From the NCBI GenBank assembly GCA_020137815.1, contig CM035361.1, forward strand, positions 1,112,524-1,176,523: 64,000 nucleotides of DNA, written 5' to 3'. The translations under genes were made by a program, and so were the position numbers. Numbering within the stretch: position 1 is the first letter of the stretch; each line of letters opens with the position of its first letter. Positions 24,052-35,500 of the stretch are shown here, piece after piece. The notes below the pieces were generated by a model. It did not search any database and was not told the origin of the DNA. It saw nothing but the letters and a program-made list of their open reading frames with translations. The DNA comes from Hormiphora californensis. Its lineage: Eukaryota; Ctenophora; Tentaculata; Cydippida; Pleurobrachiidae.

Positions 24052-24389
24052 CATGTTCGGTGTAAAGACACAGCTCATCTTCGGATGCATTGCTGCAGCT
24101 GCAGCAGGAGGAGCAATCCTTTACTGGATCAGTAAGGAGGAGGAGGATCCTCTACCAAGCCACTCCGGGGTTGAGCCAGAGGAGGCTCAACATGAGTAGC
24201 CGGAGGAGGCTCAACATGAGGAGGCAGAGATGCTTCAGGACGAGGCGGTGCAAGAGGCACAGGCGCAGAGTGGTGGTGAGGAGGCTGAGGAGGTAGAGAC
24301 GAAGGGACAGATAGAGATAGAGGAGGGATCGGATGGGACTGGATCTCCTCTTCACATTCATCAACACACAACTGTTTGTTTGTCAAACC
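24052..24389 (+). pseudogene. Acidic anchor gene with premature stop, unit 3c
   Basis: ATG 24052 begins MFGVKTQLIFGCIAAAAAGG followed by AILYWISKEEEDP, the closest relative of the unit 1 gene at 20712. An in-frame TAG (24197-24199) sits where unit 1 has GAG, inside a small EEAQHE duplication, giving a 49-residue product. Past the stop the same frame continues (PEEAQHEEAEMLQDEAVQEA) to GSDGTG and then the same fusion to a leader seen in unit 1. Confidence 0.65.
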
Positions 24390-24690
24390 ATGTTCTCAAC
24401 GAAAGTGAAGCTAGCTTTAATTGTTGCCATAACTGGAGCAGCAACGGCCATCCTCTATTCTCTGGACTCTGGTGGACAAGGAAAGAGGACCCAGAGAACG
24501 AGGAGCCCGCCCTGCCCAACATTGAAAATGGAGGGGTACCGGAGGAATGTGAATCACATTGTGATCGAGAGGAGTCAGAGGAGGCCAAGGAGGAGAGAGA
24601 GGAGAGAGAGAGAGAGAGACAGAGGATCACCAAACGTTCTCGCCAAGACAAACTGAGAAGAAGGATGAGACGTTTTACCTGACTTTATAA
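24390..24690 (+). pseudogene. Frameshifted acidic anchor gene, unit 3d
   Basis: ATG 24390 begins MFSTKVKLALIVAITGAATA. A small insertion near 24455-24470 breaks the frame inside the membrane-exit motif; the expected LWWTRKEDPENEEPALP continues in another frame to about 24682. It has the same fused leader as the gene at 21235, so the two fusion copies arose by duplication of an already fused unit. Confidence 0.65.
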
Positions 24691-24699
24691 GAGAGGTAG

Positions 24700-24985
24700 A
24701 GATTAAGAGAGGAGATAGAGGAGAGGAGGAAGGATCGGACGGGACTGAGGAGGCTGAACGTGTCAGCGAGCTGAACGGAAGCAGCTCGTGGAGGAAGAGT
24801 TAAAGGAGTTAGAGAAGAGAGTAAGCGAGTTGCAGGAGATAAGAGAAGAGGAACAAACATTTTCCCCAAGACATGTTGAGAGGAAAGACGATACTTTTTC
24901 CCCAAGACATGTTGAGAGGAAAGACGATACTTTTTCCCCAAGACATGTTGAGAGGAAAGACGATACTTTTTATCTATCTTTATAA
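24700..24985 (+). pseudogene. Detached C-terminal half of an acidic family gene
   Basis: Open frame encoding ELEKRVSELQEIREEEQ, then three copies of a 36-bp repeat (FSPRHVERKDDT, about 24858-24965), ending in the family terminus FYLSL and TAA near 24985. An upstream remnant, GSDGTEEAERVSELNGSSS (about 24733-24790), is in another frame. No start codon or membrane segment belongs to it. Confidence 0.55.
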
Positions 24986-25309
24986 TTTTACTTTTCACTA
25001 TGATTTAACGCTGTTTTAGTTCTCTAACAATACCAACCAGGGCAACGGGCAACCAAGCATGGATGTACTGGACACAACGGGGTCTTTATATTAAACCGTT
25101 AAGAGGTTGAATCTATCTGTTTCGGGTCAACATATTGAAACATTCCGCGCTAGCAAGGATCCAAAAACTAGCTACGCAGCCACAACCCTATTACAAATTG
25201 AATCCTATTGCAGTGCCACAGAACTGATACAGCTGTAGCAACAACAATAGAAGAGGGGGGGGGGGGGTCACGGGTTTTTCAACTTTCGTGTTTGATATTC
25301 AGAACAGTG

Positions 25310-25527
25310 GACCCTATCCAGGCTCTAAGATTCAAGAGATAGACCGGGCAGGGTAGCTCAGTAAAGCATGCCCCTTGGTGCTAGGTAACCAGACCAGTTT
25401 GCACGTGCAACTCCCTGGATCTCCAGGGGAAATGCCCCTGGGGTATAAAGTGAAATACTCAGTTAACAACCGCACGTGCGTCATTTTCTTCACCACGATC
25501 AACATTCAACTTTATTGTTACAACGAT
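25310..25527 (+). promoter_or_regulatory. Conserved promoter block, unit 4
   Basis: TTGCACGTGCAA at 25399-25410, TATAAAG at 25444-25450 and CACGTG at 25473-25478. Spacings are 45 and 29 bp, nearly identical to units 1 and 2. ATG 25528 lies 84 bp after the TATA box start. A G-run near 25255-25267 precedes the block. Confidence 0.8.
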
Positions 25528-26169
25528 ATGTTTTCAACTAAAATCAAGTTCGGTATGGCTGTTGCTGCAGCCGCAGCCTCCGGTGCTATTCTCTGGTGGA
25601 TCAACCGGAAAGAGGAACCAGAGAAGGTGGAGGCGAATGAGGACCCGGCCATCCTCAAGATGGAAGAAGAGGGGGCAAATGAGGCCCAGGAAGACTATGT
25701 CGGAGAGGATGCCGATGGAGAGAAGAAAGAGGAGAGTTATGGAGAAGAGATTGAGAGAGAGGAGTCAGAGTTTGAGAGAGAGGAGTTAGAGTTAGAGAGA
25801 GAGGAGTTAGAGACTGAGATAGTGGTCCCCGGGGTACTCGGAGGTGTAGGGTGGATCGGTGGGGAGTTGGGATGTCTTGAGGAGCAAGAGGAGGAGTCGG
25901 AAGAGGAGGTGGAGATCTGGGGAGTTAGAGTGGTAGAGGAGAAGGAGAGATTAGAGGAGGAAGTAGAAGAGTTAATGAGAATGGTAGAGAAGGCAGAGGA
26001 GAGTGAGTTAGAAGAGTTAGAGAGATTAGTGAGCGAGTTAGAGATGAGAGAAGAGAAGAAGAAGAGTAGAGACGAATATGCCAAGGGCAAGACAAACCAA
26101 GAGGACGAAACGTTCTCCCCAAGAGGAGAAGACGAGAGGAAAGACGACCAGTATTATCTCTCCCTGTGA
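25528..26169 (+). CDS. Acidic signal-anchor coiled-coil protein, unit 4 (intact member)
   Basis: 213 codons, single exon, the only copy open from anchor to the family C-terminus. Order: short basic start MFSTKIKF; Ala-rich membrane segment GMAVAAAAASGAILWW (about 9-24); NRKEEPEK exit; acidic linker with Asp/Glu/Ala; Glu/Arg/Leu heptad-like repeats (EREELELEREELETE, about 80-95); a hydrophobic break VVPGVLGGVGWIGGELG (about 96-112); a second coiled coil (LEEEVEELMRMVEKAEE; ELEELERLVSELEMREE); and a charged tail DETFSPRGEDERKDDQYYLSL ending at the stop. The family is unrecognised. By architecture it is a membrane-anchored acidic rod; localisation is open (an N-terminal anchor fits ER/plasma membrane or mitochondrial outer membrane). 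The terminal L-S-L fits a class II PDZ ligand only formally. It is antisense to the surrounding coiled-coil gene. Confidence 0.8.
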   Translation: MFSTKIKFGMAVAAAAASGAILWWINRKEEPEKVEANEDPAILKMEEEGANEAQEDYVGEDADGEKKEESYGEEIEREESEFEREELELEREELETEIVVPGVLGGVGWIGGELGCLEEQEEESEEEVEIWGVRVVEEKERLEEEVEELMRMVEKAEESELEELERLVSELEMREEKKKSRDEYAKGKTNQEDETFSPRGEDERKDDQYYLSL

Positions 26170-26462
26170 TTTTACTTTTCACGATGATTTTATTGTATTT
26201 TAAAGAACGCTGTTTCAATTCTACAAAGGTACCTTGGGCAACCAAATAGGGATATACTACTGGACACCGTTTAGAGACAGAAAATTAAACATCTGTCTGT
26301 ATCTGTTTCGGGTCCAGTAGAAAAGATTGAACCATTCCGTGTCAGCAAGGATCCAGCAACTACACGGCCACAACCACAGATTGACCCCCCCTCTATTGAC
26401 CATGGGGGTCTACCAATGTGGGTCTATTATACTAATCTATCATAGCCATCATGTACACTAAC

Positions 26463-26831
26463 CTGATCATCCAGGAAGTCTGAGATCTCAGTGAGTTGTT
26501 TCTGTAGTTCCTCCTTCTCTGTCTTCATGGTAGACAACTCATCTGTCCATCTTTGTTCACTGGACAGATATAAAAGTATTACAAAATGGAGAGGGAGAGA
26601 ATAAAACCTTTAATTCTGTTGAACGTCTTCTAGAAGGCGTTCAACAGAATTCATAGAGGCGTCTAATATGATAAAAGGCAACTTGAATTAAGTGCATTAT
26701 ATCTAAATTATGAGATCCAAAACACACAATTACCTAAGATATTCGGACATTTCCAGGATATGAGTTCTCAGTTCATCATTCTCCTTCTTTAAACTCTTCA
26801 TATCGGAGGGAGGAGAGCCACCTTCCAATTT
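26463..26831 (-). CDS. Coiled-coil gene, two further 3' exons
   Basis: Exons 26734-26831 (KLEGGSPPSDMKSLKKENDE) and 26463-26559 (ELSTMKTEKEELQKQLTEIS then DFLDDQ). GT-AG borders are present. The donor after 26463 opens an interval of about 8 kb containing the antisense acidic gene array before the next minus-strand exons at 18508. Confidence 0.7.
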
Positions 26832-29800
26832 CTGTGTGGGTGATTAGCAGCAATTAACCATTTGAATTTATAGGGGTTTGGTTTGTTTGTTCGTTCAATG
26901 TCGATAGAAAAACAAACTGGCAGGAAGCGACCGAATATTCGGTTCGGTTCGGTTCGGTTCGGAAATTCGGTGTTTTTTGGGCGGTTCGGTTCGGTTCGGT
27001 TCGGTAGGAAATTTTGGCCGAACCACCGAATTTTTTGGTCAAAAAATGCCCAGAAATCGGGCTTTTTCGTGCAAAATTTTTCAATTATTTCACGAAAATT
27101 GTATGGATTTCAATGTCAATTTCGCCGTATTAAGGGTACACCTGGCGTTTTTCATCATCGAGTGCCCAACCAAATGACTTCACCAGGGTTTAGGTCATAC
27201 AAAATGGACCTCAAATATGCAATTTTAGCCCTAAAGTCGAATTCATATTTTTGCTACAGCCTATTTTCAAAGTGGCGTTTTTTCAATTTTTGTTGGAATT
27301 TTTAACCTCAGGACCACTTTTTTTGAGATAGAAACATTAAATTCTTGGAATTTGAAGAGAATATAAAGGTGAATAAGCCCAAAGAAGGATTTTTGAAATG
27401 GAGCTTATTTCTGGCCATGAGAAGGGTTTACTTTTTTGCTTCTTTGACACGCTGGCTGAGAATTTTCCCATGCTTCATTAGAGATGAAAATCTGGAAATA
27501 GTTGCTCAAAACGATTATCTATGTGGCCCAAAAATTTTGGAACTTTCCCGCCAAAGATGTGGTGTACAGAGCTTGTTTTGTGAAACCCGTCTTTTTGAAA
27601 AAGAGAGGAATTCCCTGTATCTCCAAAACGGATGATCGTAGAGACCTGGGACCAAACTTAATCGATTCAGAAGGTCCGATTTTGGGGGGGTCTTCTGAGA
27701 GACATTTTGCTCCTACTCCAACCGTTTTTGCTGTAATTGCAAAAAACCAATTCTATGAAAAGGGGGAACAACTCTATTCCAGTAGCCTGCTTCGGGCTGA
27801 TTTCCCCCTTACTTGCTGATACCTTTTTCGCAATTACAGCAAAAACGGTTGGAGTAGGAGCAAAATGTCTCTCAGAAGACCCCCCCAAAATCGGACCTTC
27901 TGAATCGATTAAGCTTGGTCCCAGGTCTCTACGATCATCCGTTTTGGAGATACAGGGAATTCCTCTCTTTTTCAAAAAGACGGGTTTCACAAAACAAGCT
28001 CTGTACACCACATCTTTGGCGGGAAAGTTCCAAAATTTTTGGGCCACATAGATAATCGTTTTGAGCAACTATTTCCAGATTTTCATCTCTAATGAAGCAT
28101 GGGAACATTCTCAGCCAGCGTGTCAAAGAAGCAAAAAAGTAAACCCTTCTCATGGCCAGAAATAAGCTCCATTTCAAAAATCCTTCTTTGGGCTTATTCA
28201 CCTTTATATTCTCTTCAAATTTCAAGAATTTAATGTTTCTATCTCAAAAAAAGTGGTCCTGAGGTTAAAAATTCCAACAAAAATTGAAAAAACGCCACTT
28301 TGAAAATAGGCTGTAGCAAAAATATGAATTCGACTTTAGGGCTAAAATTGCATATTTGAGGTCCATTTTGTATGACCTAAACCCTGGTGAAGTCATTTGG
28401 TTGGGCACTCGATGATGAAAAACGCCAGGTGTACCCTTAACCCTATTTCGAATCGGTGGTGCTATGTGGAAATGATTTCGCTAGTTAGCGGGTTCGATAT
28501 GGATTGATTTGATACCTGACTTCCCGTCGAATCGTGTCCTCATGAGAGGGTCAACAAATTCAGAAACTTTTTTTTCAAAAAATTCATGGAGAGCACCGAT
28601 CAAGGTGTTAAGAATCATTCTCTGAAATTTTGTAAAAAAGTTTGGAAAATATTTCAAAGTCAATATTTTACAGTTTTTTCACAAAATTAAATGTTTCTCT
28701 AAAAATTCATGGAGAGCATCGATCAAGGTATTGAGAATCATTGCCTGAAATTTTGTGAAATTTTTTTGTGAAAAATATTTTAAGTAAATTATGGTATACG
28801 AATCGTGTTTCTAATCGACAATCCTAAACGGGAGTGATGTTGGTAATTAGTGGGTCCAAGATGGATTGTGCTGATACGTGATCCCCCATCAAATCTAATT
28901 AGGAAATTTAGATAGACACGATTCATGGTTCGTTTAATCCTGCTAATTAGCAATACCATTCCCGTATAGCATTGCCTATTCGAAACACGATTCGTACGCA
29001 AAAATTGACATAGAAAATTTACGATAAAATTGACTCTGAAAATTTTTTCACAAAATTGACTTTGAAATTTTTTCAAACATTTTTTAACAAAATTTCAGGG
29101 AATGATTCTCAATACCTTGATCGGTGCTCTCCATGACTTTTTAGAGAAACATTTATACAGAAAAAGTTTTGGCAGGTCGGTAGAACTTCGACAGAATTTA
29201 GGGTAGGTCTGAATTTAGGGTAGGTCTGAATTTAGGGTAGGTCTGAATTTAGGGTAGGTCTGAATTTAGGGTAGGTCTGAATTTAGGGTAGGTCTGAATT
29301 TAGGGTAGGTCTGAAGGGTAGGTCCGTAACGTATCGTTTATTAAAGCATTGCAATTCGACATTAGGTTCTGATTAGGTCGCTGAACCGCGTCCCGTATCT
29401 CGTATCAACTCATTTCAATTCGATCTTAGTCACCGATTAGGTCGCTGAACCACGTCCCGTATCTCGTATCAACTCATTGAAATTCGAGGTTAGACACAAG
29501 TTAGGTCCCTGAACCAGGTCCCGTATCTCGTATCAACTCATTTCAATTCGATCTTAGTCACCGATTAGGTCGCTGAACCGCGTCCCGTATCTCGTATCAA
29601 CTCATTGCAATTCCATCTTAGTCACCGAGACTAAGTACTACTTAAAGTAGGTGAACTGAGTTAGGTCGGTATACTGTGTTCCGTATTGCATCAAATGAAA
29701 TTATTAGTTTATGCACGTAGACTTTAAGAGTTCCATCCTGAGTTGAAACCTGTTTAAGAAAAAAAAACAATTCGTTTGCCATCTCATTTGTGTCTAACCT

Positions 29801-32521
29801 CGAATTCCAATGAGTTGATACGAGATATGGGACGCGGTTCAGTGACCTAATCGGTGACAAAGATCGAATTGAAATGAGCCCCCATAAAAAAGTCGCTTGG
29901 CAAATTCCCTCGTCGCTCGGCAATTGGTTCGGCAACAACAGGTGGTTTGCCGAGCCAGTCGCTCGGCTAATCAAGGAAGTCGCCGTGTTTTCACCGCGTT
30001 CTTACAGAAAAAGTACATTTTTTCAGCACTTTTTTTCAAAATCTCCTGCTGAAAAATACAAAGTGCTGAAAAAATGTGCTTTTTCTGTAAGAACGCGGTG
30101 AAATCACGGAGACTTCCTTGATTAGCCGAGCGACTGGCTCGGCAAACCACCTGTTGTTGCCGAACCAATTGCCGAGCGACGAGGGAATTTGCCAAGCGAC
30201 TTTTTTATGGGGGAGTTGATACGAGATACGGGACGCAGTTCAGGGACCTAATCGGTGACTAAGATCGAATTGAAATGAGTTGATACGAGATACGGGACGC
30301 GGTTCAGCGACCTAATCAGAACCTAATGTCGAATTGCAATGCTTTGATAAACGATACGTTACGGACCTACCCTAAATTCAGACCTACCCTAAATTCACCT
30401 ACCCTAAATTCAGACCTACCCTAAATTCAGACCTACCCTAAATTCAGACCTACCCTAAATTCAGACCTACCCTAAATTCAGACCTACCCTAAATTCAGAC
30501 CTACCCTAAATTCTGTCGAAGTTCTACCGACCTGCCAAAGTTTTGTATGGTTCGGTTCGGTTCGGTTCGGTTCGGTAAAAAAGTTTTTCAAATTCGGTTC
30601 GGTTCGGTTCGATGGAAAAAAACCCGGTTCGGTCGTTTCCTGCAAACTGGAATTTTCATTTTGGTTAATGTTTGTCACTTCATTCCACTGATTTGGTTAA
30701 TGTTCGTCAAAATTCATTTCTCACCCATTTCAGTTCCTTCATCACTTCTCCCTTATTAAACTTCTTGGGAGAATGGAGTCGTTGTGGTTCAACCTCTCTC
30801 AATTGGACACAGCACTCCTCCCTGTCTCGACACAGATCTCGCAGCTTGCCCTCAGCTTGCCGGAGCTGCCGTTTTAGGGAATAAGTTTCCTGTATAAAGA
30901 GGGGAAGGAATTAGAAAGTAGGAAAAAATGTCAAACGCTGGAACAATTGGAAGAATCAGCTTCCGTCGTTAGTGAGAGCAAGTTCACTAACTAATTATTT
31001 AACTAATCAAAGTAACTAACTAATTAATCAATTAACTAATCAAAGTGACTAATTAACTAACTAACCCGAGATAAAGACACCATAGAAGTGCCAGCACCGT
31101 GATGAGTGGTCCTCATTTTACCCTCTAAAACTGTTATCTTCTTCTTCAAGTCCTCCATCTCCTAATGGGGGAATGGGGTCGTGAGAGAGGATCGAGCAAG
31201 GAGGAATGGGGTTGTGAGAGAGGGTCGAGCAAGAAGGAATGGGGCTGTGAAAATGTGAGATCTAAATCATCAACAACCAGTATCTAAAAGAGCTAGGCTT
31301 CAGGCTAGTAACAAGCTACTACGTATATAATGGGGCGGACAATTGAGACCCTGGCTTCGTTCCATCCACAATTCAAAGAGCCAATAAGATTACTAGCTTC
31401 TAGTACGTACCTCTTCTGTTGACACAATCTCTTTGTCTTTTTTCTCCACCATGTCCCTCAGTGACCCCTCATCTAGGCTGTACACGGAGCTTATCACGTT
31501 CTTACACCTCGTACAAACGAACCTAAATGGAGGGTGCAGGTTTGGTTAGTAGGGGGGAGATGGCATTTGGGGACCATCTCTCAGGGTCCCTCGCTCGGTT
31601 GAAAATGATTTCTGATGTCGAGTGACTAATGACTATATCAGCGGGTTAAACAAGGGGTGCATCCCGTATTCCTTACTTTCCGTCTGGATTTTGTCGGGTG
31701 AGTGACAGTTGGTTGTGGGCACGTGTTAGTTCCTCATTCATATCCTCCAACTGTCGCTGTAGTTCCGTTACCTAGGTGGGTTAGGGAGTGAGAGGGAGGG
31801 ATAGAGAAGAGAGAGGAGAGAAAAGGGGGAGCTGTAGTTCTATTACCTAGGTGGGTTAGGGAGAAACATAAGGGAGGGAGAAGGGGGAGGGAGAGAGGAG
31901 AGAGAGGAGAGGGATTGGGAGATATAGAAGGGGGATATGGATAGTGAGAAATAGAAGGGAGAAATAAGCGCTAACACCGCTAATCTAACTACACAAAAAA
32001 TACTACTAAATCGTGGGACCTACCTTGGATGAGTCCCTCTCAGGGGTAGTATGGTTTGAAGAAGTCATGGGTGGGGGTGGTGGGGTTAGAGATAGATCCT
32101 CCTCCTGACAAGTCTCAATCTCCTTTAATATACCTGACAGCGTTTTGTTTTCCCTGTAAAAGAGATGGATAATTAGATCAGGGGGGATTTAGTTAGGTTA
32201 CTTAGGCGAACGCTGAGCAATACTGGGGGCGGTATTAGCGGTATTGTTCAGGTATGGATAACTATGGTGCTAGGCTCTCCCTTTCTCGATGTCGAAGGAA
32301 TGGGAAGCCGGCCAGGACCTCATAAAGTCTGCCGTAGTGGACATGGTTGTCACACTTCCACACCTATTTTAGGTAACTTTTTGTCTAGAGAGTCTTGAGT
32401 TTGTTTTACCTTTGTGGCATAAAATATCTTTTATACACCTTCGAAGATATTATACAATATTCAGTGATATAATTTATAACCCGTGGATCAACAGCTGTGC
32501 TCGATTATCTGTGACATCCTA

Positions 32522-32576
<55 letters not shown>

Positions 32577-35500
32577 CCTCTCTATCTATCTCTCTCTTCC
32601 CCTCTATATCTATCTCTCACTCTGCCTTGCTTGTAATTGTTGTGGACATGTGCACTTTAACTACCCTAGAGCAAGTGAAATTTCTCCTTGGTGTCTTTAT
32701 AGTCTCTCATATTGGATAACATGGCAGTTTTTGTTGATACGTTCACCAGGGGCTGCAAAGATATCAAAAGGACATTCCCATCCTATGTGGACCCTCTCTT
32801 CCTTACTCTGGTCGTCCTCCTGTCCCTGCCTGGCATTCTCCTCAACCCAATTGTAATGAAGTCCCGGATTTCCCGGATCTCCAACTCTATTCCGGCTCTA
32901 CTGACAACCTGTCTTTGTGGGGTGTACCTTGTCCTCGGTGTGTTCATTTCTACCAACTGGACCTATTCCATTGTTAAAGACACCCCAAATCAGGACTTAG
33001 AATATCGTGATGCAACTGCGTTTGATAAAATCTACAACTTTTTCTACTACTCCGGGAATCTCTACTCTGCTGCCCTGCTGTATCTTATGGCGTTCTCTCT
33101 GTATCGAGCAGTCGCGGACCCGTTTGATGCTGTCCCTTACAAAGAGATCCTGAGGAAAGTTATTGGTTTTGGTATTGCAGCTGTAGTTATATGCATGCCT
33201 GCATTGGCCATTACTATTTATAATACAGATGCTGGTCTCATAATATATAAGTTTTCTCAGTTGGTCGCAGACTCAGAGTCAAAGAAAACTAACTATTCCG
33301 TTATAGTTAATATGTTTTCTCGTATCGTTTCTGATATATTGATGTTCTCTCTCCTTATATCCTCTCTGGAACACGCATGGCGGACTATCAAGATGTTGCG
33401 TCAAGCAGACGATACACCCGCAGAGACAAGAGAGCAGCGGAGGAATAGTGCTAAGATGGTGTTAGTCCTGGTGGGAGGGCAGATCGTAAAAGTTATCCTG
33501 GATACTATTGGCACATTTTATCCCATAAGCCCATATGTTGCCGTAACGCAGTTTTGTCTATTCCAGTGTTTCCAGCCGAGCTACACTGCAGTTGCCCTTC
33601 TGGTTGTGGACAGAGATACGTTTCTAGAGGTGCGCAAGATGCTGGCTGGTTTTAAGATACCGAGCAGTCAGGTAAGGAGTGAATGTACTGGACACTGAAG
33701 TAGTGTTTTGAGATTAAAAGACTCATATCCAAGGTGAAACGCTGGTAGAAATGTAGAAACAATAGAATTGGTAGGCCTTATACAGGTAGTGGTGAAGACA
33801 CTGAAGGTATTGTGAAATAACACCAGAGACAAATATTAGCTATCAATCTAGATGACTTTTTGATTTGTTGTTATATTACAGCCGGACCCCGATTTACCGG
33901 AACCCCAATTTACCGGGAGGATCATTGATCAACTTCCCTCGGTATAGGAAATTAACATGCAATATCCCCCCCTGATATACCGAGCAAAACCCTTTCCCCG
34001 AGCTGTGATATAGTTATCTGATCTCTTTACCTGAACATATCCTCGACTGTAGCCCGCACATCCTCCAACTGGTTCTCGAGAATCTTCACCTTCCTGTTTG
34101 CCACTGCAAGGTTCTTCTGTGCCGTATACAACTCCCTATGTGGTAGGGGGGATATTAACAAAGGCCGGGGAGGGGCTGGGAATGGGAAAAACAATTAGGA
34201 GTTATAGAGCAGAGAAATGATTATTAGAAAAATATAAGCACATGAACAGCTGGGACTGTACCTGTTATCAATGGGTGCTGCAGGGGTGTTCTTTAGACCA
34301 TGAGACACCATAACCCTATCGGCTTCAGCTAGTTCCGCATGGAGGGATGACACCTCAACATCCAGCCTCTGGATATCCAGCTCTTTACTGGATAAGAGTG
34401 ATTGTAATCTGTGTATCTCATCCGGGATGTGATCATTTAACTTCTTGATTATCTTATCCATGAAGGAGAGAGTGAGGTAACGGGCATCCTCCCGGAGCTG
34501 GTCTTTTTTAAGTGCTCTTTTTAACTTCTCGTTAGTCTCCTTCAGTTCCGTCACTTTCCCAGAGATCATTTGAAGGGAACAGCTTGCTTCTGATAGTCGG
34601 GTATTTTCAGCAGATAACTTTTTACAGCTACCCTCCACATTCTTCAACTCACTCTGCAGAGTCTCATTCTCCTCCTTGAGGAGTTTCAACTGCCGTTTAG
34701 TTTCGTTATCTGACGATTTGTTTCGTTTTAGACTTTGAACATTACCCTCTGCTTCCCTCAACTCAGTCTCTAATCGCTGGTTCTCCTCTGCAAGTCTCTC
34801 GTTCTGGGATATCACCTCTTTAATTGTCTCCCCCATCTCCCTCTTCTCCTCATTCCCTTGTCCTGCTCGGGTATCCAGCTCCTCTGCTACTTCCTCCATT
34901 TCGTTCTGTAGCTGCTCGTACTCTAATTGGACAACCGCCAACTTATTCTCCATCCCCTCAGACTTCTTCTTCAGGCTTGCTATGATGGTTTCCTTGTTGT
35001 TGTTACTCTCAGTAACTTCTGATAACTGGTCTGTCAGACTCCAGTTCTCTTCGGCGAGGGATGACATTTGGTTCTGGGCTGACTGGAGCTCACTTACTTT
35101 AGCGGTTATGTCCCGTTGGGCCTCCTCTAAACTTCGTTCAAGTTTACCAACTTCAGTGTTCAGTTCTCCAATCACTTGTTCATAATATTTTGTCTGTTCG
35201 GTTGAGGCCGTGTAATCTTGTTCACGTCGGTTTATTGTGTCTTCCAGGCTGTTTCGCTCTTTTTCCATTCGCTTCAATGCCTGTTTCGCCTTACTCAGAT
35301 CGTTCTTCAGAGTTTCTATGACGTGAGCTGTCTTTGGATCTGGTTCGGGTGACCGGACAGCGGGAGCAGGACGGAATTCTGCCCTCCCCCGGAGTTTCAC
35401 CACCTCCTTTTCAACCTTACTCGCCTTATTCTCCGCTCTCTCACACTGGTACTGCATATCATACAACTGATTCTTGAGCTCATTGTTCTCTGCATTCAGA

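Larger units (their letters stand above)
26921..30642. mobile_element. 3.7-kb hAT-like non-autonomous element with nested inverted repeats
   Basis: Bounded by a perfect 8-bp target duplication CAAACTGG (26913-26920 and 30643-30650) and inverted termini CAGGAAGCGACCGAA / TTCGGTCGTTTCCTG. Immediately inside both ends are arrays of GGTTC pentamers (about 26940-27005 and 30549-30635), like the subterminal binding repeats of hAT elements. An 8-bp duplication and CAGG..CCTG ends fit the hAT superfamily. No transposase ORF is visible. The interior is a stack of palindromes, described separately. It fills most of one intron of the coiled-coil gene. Confidence 0.85.

Noticed and set aside
27345-28225. 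Pairs of ORFs with identical peptides on opposite strands
   Set aside because: Mirror translations of the arms of a foldback element.
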